This document shows, piece after piece, positions 37,079 to 49,400 of a stretch of 64,000 nt of DNA. The DNA comes from Ascidia mentula. Taxonomy: Eukaryota > Chordata > Ascidiacea > Phlebobranchia > Ascidiidae. The notes below the pieces were generated by a model. That model saw nothing but the letters and a program-made list of their open reading frames with translations. It searched no databases and had not been told where the DNA came from. Made by a program: the position numbers and the translations under genes. The stretch lies in the NCBI GenBank assembly GCA_947561715.1, contig OX387200.1, forward strand, positions 5,520,501-5,584,500, given 5' to 3'. Position 1 is the first letter of the stretch, and each line of letters begins with the position of its first letter.

Positions 37079-39958
37079 ATGTCTGTAGTACACCACACCC
37101 TCGCCCTCCCCATCAACGCTCCGCTTGGCTTCGCCCAGGCGCCGCCAATGTACGGATGGAGAGAAGAGTTATTGGGAGAAAACGAGAACGCGTCCATTCC
37201 CGCCGACGAGTTCGTTAAGCACGTGCAACAAGCCGCTGTGAATTTACTACGGGAGTCGAGTTCACCATTCGGCGGGTATGTTTTCGTCGTCGGTTTGGCT
37301 TTGTGGGCCTATCTATTTTTCGTGGTTCTGTCGCCGAAACCGCGGTGCACATGCAAGCGAAGGTTGGACGGCAAAATTGTGGTTGTTACAGGTAAGTTAT
37401 ATTGTAATTTTTCACGATTGTATTTTGTGTGATTCGTACGTTTTTTTTACGTCGATTGGTAAAGCGTTTACGGAGGCAACAAAACGAGACTGGACAAAAC
37501 TATAATGTAATAACGAACACGCTAATAGTTGCAATTCGAAAGTTTTTTTTTAATTGCGCGTATTTTGGCTTCAGGCAATATTATTTCACAGTTTATATTT
37601 AACTCGCGTTACTAAGTCGTTGTGAATTCCTTCGTTTTGATGTTTTTAACTGAATCGATGATAAAAACGAATCATTCCATTTCAGGTGGGACTGACGGAG
37701 TTGGAAAAGAAACTGCATTAGAACTTGCGAGAAGAGGCGCAGAGATCATACTGCCGTGCCGAAACCTCAAAAAAGGTATGTAGACCTGCATTTTGAGGAA
37801 AATACTACTACACCGGGTCACAAAGTTTTATCTAAACTTGATCCACATGTAAATATGTATCAAACAGAAAACTGTGCGAATTTAATGGTTAGGCATGAAC
37901 AGGGCCACCACCTGTTATTTTTTGTTCATAAATTTGAGTTGAAATACTACAGGAAATCGGAGCGTTTATATTCGCACAGATTTCTATGTTACGTAGGCTT
38001 ATATGTGGATCAAGTTTGGAAAAAACTTTGTGACCCGGTGTAAAAGTATCTCCGCATTTTGAAGGGATCCTACAGTTTATGCTATATGCAATAAAGATTC
38101 TTAAAACAGTCGGTCGGGGGCTATGCTTTACACCTGTGATGTTTTGCTTCTTCTGTTAGGTCAGCGGGTGATTGCGGAAATTTCAAAGGCAACTGGAAAT
38201 GCGAATCTGTCGGCTTTCTACGTGGATTTCAGCAACCTTGAGTCAGTGGAAGCTTGCGCGAAGAAATTGTTGCACGTTCTTCCGACAATCGATATTCTGG
38301 TCAACAATGCAGGTATGAAAGACGTTGCTATAACCTGTACAGAGTGCATTAATAATCCCTGATGTAAGGCGTAAAAATGATCAAGAACGTCATATTTTGG
38401 CATGTTCATTTCATGTTTTCAAGCTATCGTGACAAGAAATGCACGGCCAATTGCTCTTGTATGCGACATAAACTACGTCGACACAAACAAAGTATTTTTG
38501 TTGTTGTCTTCAGGAATTGGATACGGTATTGGTTCAACGTGCGATGGATTCCCATTGATATTTGGGGTAAATCACCTCGGGCCTTTTCATTTTACCAAAC
38601 AACTCCTGCCTTTGCTAAGGTATAAAATGAAATATACTCTTTTTGTTTACCATTTTGAATTCTGCTGTTGCTTTCAGATATAATGAAATTCTCAATATAG
38701 TTGTCAGTGTGGAAAAAAATGACGTAGAGTTTATTCAACATTATTTAACCAAAGTTACGTCTGCCATAACTCTAATAAAGTCTTGCGTCAGCTATATTAG
38801 GAAATGTTTGGATGCTTGCCAAAATATGTCTGTGGATGTCACTTAAGTTTTTTGTGATAAATACGGTTCTTTGTGGTGTGTGACAGAGTAACACCAATAA
38901 AAGAAATGCAGTCATTGTAAAAAAGTACTGTATTTTTCCACAAATTTTGTACCTCATTTTAATATTTAGTCATGAACAACACGAGCTGTTTCCACATAGT
39001 AGCAGCTATTTATTGAACGTATCATCGCTTTCAATATCGTAAAATTAGCTTTTTTTTAATTTACAGAAAAGCGGGAAATGCCCGCGTCATTTTTGTGTCC
39101 TCGATCGCCCACTTGTGGGGAGAGATCGACTTCGATTCGCTGCAGGAACCCGACGTGATGACGGTCGCATCACAGTTGAAAGCCTATTCGAGGAGCAAGC
39201 TAGCAAACGTGCTTGTTGCCAAGCAACTGCATCGATCAGAGGGGAAATACGGCCTCACGACATATGTTGCACACCCAGGTATATGCCCTTGTTTTTGTTG
39301 TAGTGTGGCAATAAAGTAATGAATGATTTATTTATCAAAAGAATGGTTGCATTCTTCACGGCTTAATCGCGTCCTTCTTTCATAAACCTTATCATATTTC
39401 TCGTAACTAAGGGAATGTGGGAATAAGGGTAGTATAAAAGTCTGCTTCCTTAATTGTGGGAGAGTATCTAACTAGGCATTGTCAAATTAATATCTTCAAT
39501 TGTTTCAAACAAATTGTCTGACATTGGCCAAAAACAGTTTTTTGGTACTTGTTGGTTGATAATTTCAACTGCAAATTCTTTCATCCATTTGAGTGCCACA
39601 AAGTATTCGATTTCCTATTTTTGAATCTGTTCAATTTATTCAACAATTATTTTTTGTGACAACAGGTTGGACCTTCACCGGACTTTTCCGTAACTTTCCG
39701 CCGCTTCTTAAACTGATCGCCTTCCCGTTTTTCCACCTCTTCCTTTACCTGCCAAAAGAGGGCGCCCAAACGCAGATCCACCTCGCATTGGCACGTGACC
39801 TCGAAGCGGAGAGCGGGGGTTACTTTGTGTCATGTCAGCGGGCTGAAACTTGCCAGAATGCCAAGGATTTCCGATTGGCCAAGGACTTGTGGGCGTACAG
39901 CGAAAAGGCCGTTGCTGCTGTTTTAAGTTCCAACGTGCAAACTTGTACTTCAATATAA
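37079..39958 (+). CDS. Short-chain dehydrogenase/reductase, retinol dehydrogenase-like
   Basis: NAD(P)-dependent oxidoreductase of the RDH11-14/DHRS13/WWOX group, probably membrane-anchored and acting on retinoids or other lipids; the substrate is not determined by sequence. Exons: 37079-37391, 37686-37775, 38160-38312, 38514-38619, 39067-39278, 39666-39958; 388 aa. An N-terminal extension of about 60 residues leads into a transmembrane helix (YVFVVGLALWAYLFFVVL). Then the Rossmann domain: cofactor motif TGGTDGVGKETA, NNAG built across intron 3, DGFPLIFGVNHLGPFHFT, VIFVSSIAHLWG with the catalytic Ser, YSRSK as the YxxxK pair, and VAHPGWTFTGLFR after it. The stretch after NNAG (IGYGIGSTC) is unusual for the family. 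The N-terminal extension is longer than in most RDHs. Confidence 0.93.
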
Positions 39959-39992
39959 CATATTTTTCGTTTTTTTCTTAGTTGCGCCGCGT

Positions 39993-39998
39993 AATAAA
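39993..39998 (+). promoter_or_regulatory. Poly(A) signal of the SDR gene
   Basis: AATAAA 35 bases after the SDR stop codon (39958), on the coding strand, giving a very short 3' UTR. Confidence 0.7.
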
Positions 39999-42900
39999 TA
40001 TTATATTCAACATGTGGACGGCGTGTTTTCATCCAAGGGGTTGTTTTCATGCCCACTGACAACAAAAATCATCTCACAGTTTCGGAAACCTTTGTATATT
40101 TGTATATATAAGGAGATTGCGTAAAGCCTGGATATGTGGGCACCAATCGACTCTATAACCACCCAGTATGTAAATCTCATCAAAATTACGCTTTTCTAAT
40201 GAGGCTATTTAAGGTGGCCTAATCCTTATCTTGAATCACATATGCTTCTTACCGTTAACCTGATACAAGAATTAACGATGAGATACGCTAACACTGCAGT
40301 GACCACGCTCTTTTAAGAAATCAAACCAGTATGTCCCAACATGGAGTTCGCGGATACCTTAGGCGTTAGTTGATGTTTTCAGTGAAAGTACCGCTTAGTA
40401 AGTCGCAAGTGCTTCAGGTGAAACTTTTGCATGGGTCCACTGTATTTTTTTTTAAATGATCCAAGGTAACAGAAAGGTTGGAGAAACCACTGTTATAAAC
40501 GATTTCCAGGAACTCCTTTCTGCGTCTCTAGCCTATGGTTCCGACTGGCGGAGACACAAGACAAGCACTTCGGTAGAATGCAACGCAGACGGCATGTAGT
40601 AATAATAATAATCGGTGGTAATAAGATTGGCGATAAAAAGGAAACCGTGGTAAAAGCACTTGAGAAAAAAAAAGGAAAAACAACGTCGAACAACAGGAAA
40701 AAACAATCACACACAAAGTAAGCAATAGGGGGTCGGGGGGGTCGGGGGGCGAACCTTTCTCATCTCATCTCATCTTACTCCCTTGCGCCGACAGCGACAC
40801 CCAGCGGTAAACAAAGGAGTACGAACAGTACACCAACACACGTCAAAATCCACACACACCGACATCACGAAACGCTCGGTTGCCCGCGGAGTGCAAAAAA
40901 GTCCGCGCAAGCTTCCAGCCAGAGTGAAAAAAAACGCGCGCAAAATGACCTTTCCGGCAATTGAAAAGAACGAACTGACGCTTTAAGACAGGAAAGGGAG
41001 CCAAGAAATGCAAAATATGTGTCACGAAGAACAGGCGACTAAACACTATGAGAGGACGCGTGGCGCATGGTTACAGATCGCGCGTGCCGCGTTGTCACAG
41101 CTAAAGAGAACAAGTTTTGCGAAACGAATGAGGACACTCACACACCTATCTATGGGTACAGCACAGAAAAGCGGGCGACAAACAGCGCGCAAAGTGTCGC
41201 AAAAGTAACGCCGCACGGGGGCGCAGTTTGCTTGCAGGATTTCATCACGGGAATTTAATTAATTTGTGGCGGGCGCGAGAAAATATTAAGGCATGTCGTG
41301 CTTGCAATACGTCGAAGATAAAGATTTTAAGGGCTCGCTACTTTGAATATCGAAGCGGAATCAATTCGTGAAGAGTTTAGAGACTGTACGCGAGTGGGGC
41401 TTGAAGGTTTGTGATACAAATGGTTCGGCGAATAGAAACTAGCGGCTTCCTTATTCGGCGCGCGAATTTTTGAACTTGGCGTAAGTGCATACGACATCGC
41501 CCCAAATCCCACAGTTCCGTGCGCGCGGATTGGGCGTTCCAAGAAAAGCAAGGGAACTTTTTGCCAGTTGTTATTCAGTTTCGTGGCAAGAATTTGAAAA
41601 AAACAACAAAACGTGTGCTAGACAAAATGCGAAGCTGGAGAAAACGAAAAATGCTAAACTCCGCCAAAGTGTGAAAAGACCGAGAACATTGTAAAGGAAC
41701 AAGCGGACCATAAAGTCGCTCAGGTCCAATGATTCCAAACAATGGAAATTTACTGGTAATATCGACTGCACGGTCAGGCTTAGGGAAGGGAGGTTCAGGT
41801 AGCTACGTCACGATGGAGCGCGTTACGTCATACTGCCACAGTTATCGTTTTATCGTAAATAGGTAAATAATATCGTTTTTTTGCCGATCGAATAGTCAGA
41901 GCAACTTTCAGCGTTCTGGCAATCTCCATGTGGTAAATCGGTCGAACACAATTGCACTGTAGGCGCGGTTGTAAGTGTGTTCATTAGTGTGTTAAGTCTT
42001 GTGCCCAAAAAATGTGATTCGCTGACGGCGAAATGTGAAAGAAAGTGGTAGGCAAGGCTAAAAAATTGCAGGACAATCGAAATTACGCGCGCTGGTCCAG
42101 AAAAAGAATTAATTACGCCACAGGCGGCGAGGATTTAGCGAATTTGGAATAAAAATGAACACAAGCGCATTGTGACGTAACAATGTGGATTTGGTGTCGC
42201 CACAAGCAGAATTTTGAGTGAAATTGGGTAATAAGTGAAAGAAAGAGGCGGGAAATAGGAGGTATGCAGAAAAATCCGGCCTGGGAAACGACGCAGTACT
42301 ATAAAAGACAGGGTGGATTATATTCAGTTTCTCTTAACGGAGTGTGATGAAGGTTGTCCGCTTGTGGGAGCTATTGTGCAAATTCTAACATTTCGTGGTT
42401 GCGGCAGGTAAGGCCCGGGACAAGCGGACGTGTTTTGAGCACCCATCGCAAGTGAACTGACGCTTTGCAACTAACGTTTGGTGGGCGCCGTGAAGAATTA
42501 ACTGCTTCTGAAATACTGCGCTAGGTATAGGATGCCGGGCGGCGATGGCGAGGGATTTTGCTGGCGTACAGTACTTTAAATCGCGCAAAAATTAGGGAAA
42601 CAACGCAAATTGGAGACCAGGAATCTTTAAAACGCTTCTTCCGTAAACACTGCACCATGGGAGAAAAGCGCCGCCTTGCGGAAACAACGAAGCGATGCCG
42701 GTTGCCTGAAGGTGGCGCGCGCCAACGCGAGGAGTGCAAATCACATTTCTGTCGTGGCGTGGGCATTAAAAACAGTCGTAAAATGATTGCGGGGTGCTTT
42801 CAGTCATAGAGTAGGCGACCTTGCATTCGAACGCGTGGGGAAAAGTTGGGAGGCGAGAATAGGGAGTCTTTAAAACAACGAAACTCGCAACTAGACGAAA

Positions 42901-43431
42901 CAACGTAAGAGTCTGGAATCAAACACAGTATTGGGACAGCTTCGAAGCGAGCGCTTGGCAAACGATGGAAAAATCAGAATGTACGCGTTGGGACAACGGC
43001 GAAAGGTTGCAGTACTAGGTGTGGTAACAACGGCGAAAACGACGAAAAAAACACGGGTTTTGTTGCTAGCGCGGCCGCGAAAGTGCCTTTATCCGAAATA
43101 TCCACCAGTAAAACACTTACACGCACATAAATGCACACACAGTCGCACACAGACGAACCTTGTCAACCACTGGTGCGGCAGCGCCACCTCGTGGCGAAAT
43201 AAAATAACAGCGAGGAAAAATGTCGGTTGAGGACAAAGCATGGGAACTGGTCACGCGCGAAATTCAAGCGGCTGAGCATAAAAATGTCGGCGCAAGACAG
43301 GCGGAGCTGTAGCAGGAGAGTGTTCGTGTAGGAAAAAGGACAACGCTAACTGACACAGCGGTGTTGGTTGGTTATTAAAAAGCGTGGAAAGAACCAGAAG
43401 CGGAGGCGGTCAAGCGCGACAAATCGACCAA
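39999..43431. other. Convergent spacer between SDR and TNRC6, no gene recognised
   Basis: SDR (+) and TNRC6 (-) converge here. From about 40780 to 43430 the plus strand is rich in AAC, GAAA and GCG words and carries many short open frames without domains. Much of it may be a long TNRC6 3' UTR, as in vertebrates, but no clear poly(A) signal on the minus strand was found. No structured RNA recognised. Confidence 0.4.
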
Positions 43432-46400
43432 TCACATGTTTTCACCGCCCAACAGGTTCTCGGGCAGCAGACTGTGCATTGGGCTCATGATGCGCGACAT
43501 GTCGTCGGCGCCGCCGGACCAGGCCGCAGAGCTTGGGGACGGGCCCCCCGCGTTTCCCTGCCAACCGCTCATGGGAACGTTGTTGTGTGTTGCGGTGCTC
43601 CACAGAGGTTGACCTGACGCCGAAGTGGACAAATTACTTGGTTCAGGCATTTGCCCGGGCATCGGTCCACTTTGCTGGGTCATGAACCCACCCGTGGAAC
43701 CGACGCCGGTGACGTAGCGGCTGCCGGCACTGCTGGTACCCGGCCAAGGTGCGCCAGTTGCCGACACAAAGTTGCTGACCTGTAGTAATATGCGTATTGT
43801 GGTTATTTGTGCAGTCATAGCTTAAACGACCCATTTTGCTAAAAAAAAATCCGTTTTCAAAAATTAACGCGCTTGCCTTGTCTGCTGTTAAAACCCACAG
43901 ATGGTGCGACATTTATAAACCGCCAAAGTGTTTAAAAAACCGGCGAAAACACTAAACTTACGTCGTTGTCTGTTGCCACTGTAGCCACAAGCATAGTAGA
44001 TCCAGCCATGTGCATGTTTAAAGCCTTCTTCGCGTTTTCGGCGTCGTCAGGCGAGGCGTACTTAACCAGTGCCATGCCTTCCATGGGGGCCTGCGGCTGG
44101 AATGACATCATCCCTCCCTGCTGTACACACAGCTGACGAACGGCTCCCATGTCGACCTGGGGCGTAGAAAAATTTTAGTTCAGTTTAGGCGGTTTGAGGC
44201 AAGAATAGAATGCTGTGGCTAACAAGGTGCATTTATGGAGAAAAAATTAAGGAAACCTTATCTAAATTACCAGTCAAAAACTGATTATTGGACATTTTCC
44301 TGAAGTCTAATTAGAATGTTTCGCGTTTTAACCAACCTCCAATAACCTGAAATGGTTTCATGAACAACAACACAAATTGTCGCCCATCCCACAAGTTGGC
44401 ATGGAAATGAAAATTGATGTATAAAAGTACAATGATTTGAGTTACCTGTGCATTTATGTTGGTAAGAACAAGCCAAGAACCCCTGGTATCTTGAGCTGGT
44501 GGCCGATTTCCCCAAGTTCCTCCTGCAAACACACATGAAAATCATCTCTAGGCACATTGTAAACCATTACTACTCGGCAAGTTGTTTTGATTTGATTTGC
44601 ATTGCATAGGTTTAGGAAAAAATAAAACTTGTATATCTTATAGGTATAATTGAATATATGGTACGAACTGAAACAAATTATTATTGCAGTGTTACATCAC
44701 GAACTTGTGCATTTCTTTTAGTGTATGTCTCAAGTTTTTTTACTACAAGAAGGTTACAATGCACAAAATAGTCACAGTTTCACAAGGTTGCCAGTATGCT
44801 GGCTTTGCCCTTAATTTCAGATGATGCCCCTTAGTGGTTTCTCGCATATAACTTGCGACACCAAGGTGTTTTAATATTTTTAAATATATCGCCTCAACCA
44901 AAACTATGGCATATGAAGAAACTTCTGCACACACACCTTGAGTACTTCTCTGAGCTGCATTCTGATCCCATCCTCCCAGATTGTTCTCCCAGCCTGGTCC
45001 CTGCTCCTTGCTTGTTACAAAAGGCTGAGCTTGTGTAGAGAGTGTTGATTGGCCAGTGGAAGGCATTTTCCACAGGTCATGAGACAAGGATGGCCGTGAT
45101 TGGTTGTTGGTGGTTGTCGTAAGTGTGGCACTGTTGGCACCTGCAAAAGTAGACATTCAAACATTAAGAGACTGACCCATAGTGCTAAAAACATAGACAT
45201 GTCACAGATCATGGGCAAGGACATTGAAAGTTGTGTAAATCATTATGTCACTGCTCTGTTATTTTGCAGTTGTTAACCACAGCATTAAAGTGCCACAATA
45301 GGTGAAAATGTATATCTGCACAAAAAACTAGCATTAAAGTAGTGCAGGGGTCAGCAAGCTACAGCCGGTGTGTCGCATCTGGCCCGCCCAGCAAAATCAA
45401 CCTGCTCACAGCCCCTATGGAATTTAATCTGACTCGCAAGGTTTAACAAAATTTGAAAGAGAACGATATTGTTGGTGGAAAAATAGTACAAACCACTCAT
45501 AAATTGCAGACTTTGAGTTTTGCCCACGGCAAAAGAAAAAGGTTTCTGAGATTTTAACCCCTTGTCACAGCAGCCTTCATACTGATGAAGAATTCTGTTG
45601 TCTACATATGCATGCTTGCTTTAGCATTAAGTTTTAATGTGCATACGCAGAAATACGCTAATCGTTTATTCAAGCAGCAACTTACCAGTTGACCAAGGTG
45701 CAGGTTTATTGGCTTCAGACCCTGTTGTGTTTGAAGAGGAGGCTTGGTTGTTTGGGTCTTCTATGCTGTTGCTCTGAGCGCCTGTCGACGATTCGGAGAG
45801 AGCACTTCTCTCTCGTTTGAGTACCTGACCAAGTCAGAATTAGATGAGTGTTTAGTCATATTAATTAACGCCACAAAATTTTGAACTTGTGTTAGAAAAA
45901 GTTATTATGAAGGGATATATGTAACAGAATACATGGATTGCTTTTAAATATATACCCAGTGGCAAGCCAAGAATTTAAACATCTATTACAGACCACAAGA
46001 CCACTGTTTTAAACTAACTTAGGAGGACAACTATCTTAGCCCTAAGATATGAGCATACACCTATTGTAAGACTTTTACATAATTATCATGGTGGCAACAT
46101 CCTTTTGCCTTTAAAACTACAGTGTAAGATGAAAAAGTGATTATACCTGGTCAGCATCTCGCACAGTGTTAATGGACATGGTTTTTGCAAAAGCAACACT
46201 TCCTGGTGTTATGTCAGGATCAGATTCAGGGTCGATATGGGGGAGTCCCTTCCATGGAACACCAGGCTTGAACTCCGGAGGTCCAATGTCAGTCAACGAA
46301 GAACTGAAAAATATTTGTTTTGCATTATAAGTATATGTATATGTTTTTATGGAAATCTGAACAGGGTATGATTGGCATAAGTTTATAATGAAGTGTTTCT

Positions 46401-49400
46401 TAAACCATTATCAGTTACGTTCATCCAAACTGCGTCAATTTCATCCATGTCAAATGTTAAAAAAAATATTTTATTTCAACAAATTCTGTGACTATTTTTT
46501 GAAGTCAATGTTACAAATTGCAAAAAACAATTCTCATGTGATAAAAATTGGACAAAACAAATCTTTATGAGATGACAGCCGGCCCAACTATGGTCAATGT
46601 TAGTTGGATACAAAATATATATCAACAAATCAGTTATTCTGTTGTCGCTGGTAGAACGACAATGCTCAGTAGAGGGATAGATTCTGGCAAAGTTAAAGAA
46701 TCAGATATAACAACAAATAAATTCTATATATTCCCCCAGCTTCTTCCATTTACTCAGTTGAAAGGCACTGTTGTAAAGGACAGGTTTACCTCAGACCATA
46801 TATTGTGCATTTCAATTTATACTAACAATTTGTGGAAGCAATTCCAAATAGCTGAATTTGTGCTGCACTGATATTTTTGTTAAAAGTGGTCCAAATTATG
46901 TTATGCAAAACTGTTTATCAAAAGCTTGCGAATGTGTAAGGGGCTTGAAATATACAAAAACGAGAACTTTCGTTGGGTTAACAATATGCAATTTCTCATA
47001 TTGAAAAATTTAATAATTTACTTTGCTGCCATGGTCCACAGCCAACACATGGACAAAAACAAAATCACATATTCTCATTTGCGCAATTTCAGTCCGTTGA
47101 ATTTGATCACAAGAATTTAACGTCATTTGTGAAAAGCGGGGCTACCTTCCAAAGTCAGTTTTCCAGGTCATGCTTGTCAGTAATCCTTTTTGCTAATTCC
47201 TTATATATTATTTATCTTTTGCAGTATTTTCAGTAGTGTGATTTAAAGCTTACGTGTTTTGATCTGTTGCAGCAGCAATGTCGTTGGGAAGGGAATTTAC
47301 TTGATCCAGTAGATTGTTGGACGGCTTGCCTAAAATACAAGCAAATTGTTATTAAACCCTGTACCAAGTTTTTTGATACATAAACATAAATAAGCAAAGT
47401 GGAGCCATTAATATAAATTGTGTAAGCTGCAGACAGAAGGCCACTGTTTCGGGCACACCAGCTGCACTGATGAGAACTTTCAGGTCCAAACAGTGGCCAT
47501 CTGTCTGCAGCTTACACAATTCATAAACATAAAGTTGGGTCTTTTTTCAATTTCAAACAGAAAAGTGCTTATTGAACAGCAGATGTAATGCAAAAGACAT
47601 ATTTGACATTATTTATTTGTAAAGATCACCTACTTTGGCTAAGGTGTGAAGCCATTAGTCAGCCAGTAAAACACTTAAATTTATTTTAATTTTACAAACT
47701 TAACTTACCAAAATCATTCAACATAAATGCAGATCTTCCTCCAAGCTTGTTGATGTCGTCATATAGCAGTCCATTAATACTTCTATCCCCTGCTGGACCA
47801 GGGTTAATACTTGGCATGGAGTGGGTTGGCATTACGTTGCTGTCAAAACCACCTGGCATTGGCTTTGTCTTCCAGTTCATGAGTCGTGATGAACTGCCAA
47901 ACAAACACATGATTAGTAAACACCATTTACAACATCCAAGGCGAAGAAGAAAAAAATGCATGGGGTTGCATACCCAAGAAATAAAAGCAATATTGTTATT
48001 AAATGCTGGAGCTATACATCTTATCGTGACATGAAAACAATGCTCCAAAATTATAATCGTACCTGCTGGTTGGAGAAGGAATAGATGAGATTGGCATCCC
48101 TGAAGGGAGCGCTTGGCCAATGGGCCCCATGTTATTAAGAGGAGACATCATAGACTGTTCTGGATTGCGAATGTTTGGAAGGTTCATTCCCCCGAGTTGG
48201 CCATTGCTCTTGGCAAGATTTGGTTGTGTTTTCTGTAGCATGTTTTGCATTATAATGCTCCTTTGCGTCTGCAAAAATACAAGAATGTGATTGACGGTTT
48301 AGCTGGGTCTGGAAGATTGCCCAAATGTTTATTTTTATTGTGGTGTTAAATTGCGTTTGCAACTTATCATCAGACTGCCTATTGACCTCAGGCTGCTTGG
48401 AATTATTTTCGTTACTCAGGGATTACTAAAATGTTTTTCGCTAAAAACAACTAAAACTGTTGTTCTCAAGCTTTTTCAAATAGTTTTACAACATATTGCG
48501 TCAAATAGGAAATTATGTGAAAATGCAGCATGTAAAGTAAAGAATAGTACAACATCCCTGACATGGTATCCATGTAAAAAATAAGAAATGGGAGTATATA
48601 TATAACGTGTATTAGGAATCATTCAATTTGAATGATGTGAGCAATAGGACTGAAAAATGTCTATGACTTTTGTAGCAATGGTCCAGGCTTGGCAATAAAA
48701 CGTTTTGAAATGCAACGTTCAGATTCATAACGCAGGGCTTCTTAAACTTTTCAAGGTAACGGTACACTTGGATCCCTCAATTTGTTTGCACCACACCAAA
48801 TTTTGTAACAACCGAGAAGTCCAGTCATAGAAAACACTACACCATCACTCATCTACTATTACATTCTTAATTACACCTACCTCAATTTGTGATTGGCTTT
48901 GCTGCAATAAATGGGCCATATGTTCCAGTTGTTGCTGTCTTGGCAGTGAAGGCAAATTCTGTGTAGAAAAAAAAATAATGTTTAAACCAACAACTTACTT
49001 AAAATGATTTTGCATTGCATAACAGGTAAAAAGTCACAGCACATGTTTGCAACAAAATTGCTGTGTTTCACCACTAGCATGTGTATTGTACAAAACAAAC
49101 CTTGTCTTGGCGGATGCTGTTTATCTGCATTTGGAGTCGTTGGCAATCAGCAGCTTTGCTTACAAGTTGCAGCAGTGCCTGCATGTGTTGTGGTGACATC
49201 AGCTGTGGGTTCAACACCTGAGCTGGAATTACACCAGCAGCAACCGCTTGTTGAATCTAAACAAAACATATATATTATATTCAAGAGGTGGTGGTTTGGT
49301 GAATGTAAAATAAAATGTTCTACTTTACTAAAAACTGTGTTAAAACAATCAAACTGTTTGAACAACTTCACAAACTTTAGGTATAGAAACGGAATTACTT

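Noticed and set aside
45580-45615. CTGATGAAG resembling a hammerhead core
   Set aside because: No GAAA box or stem II follows within a reasonable distance.
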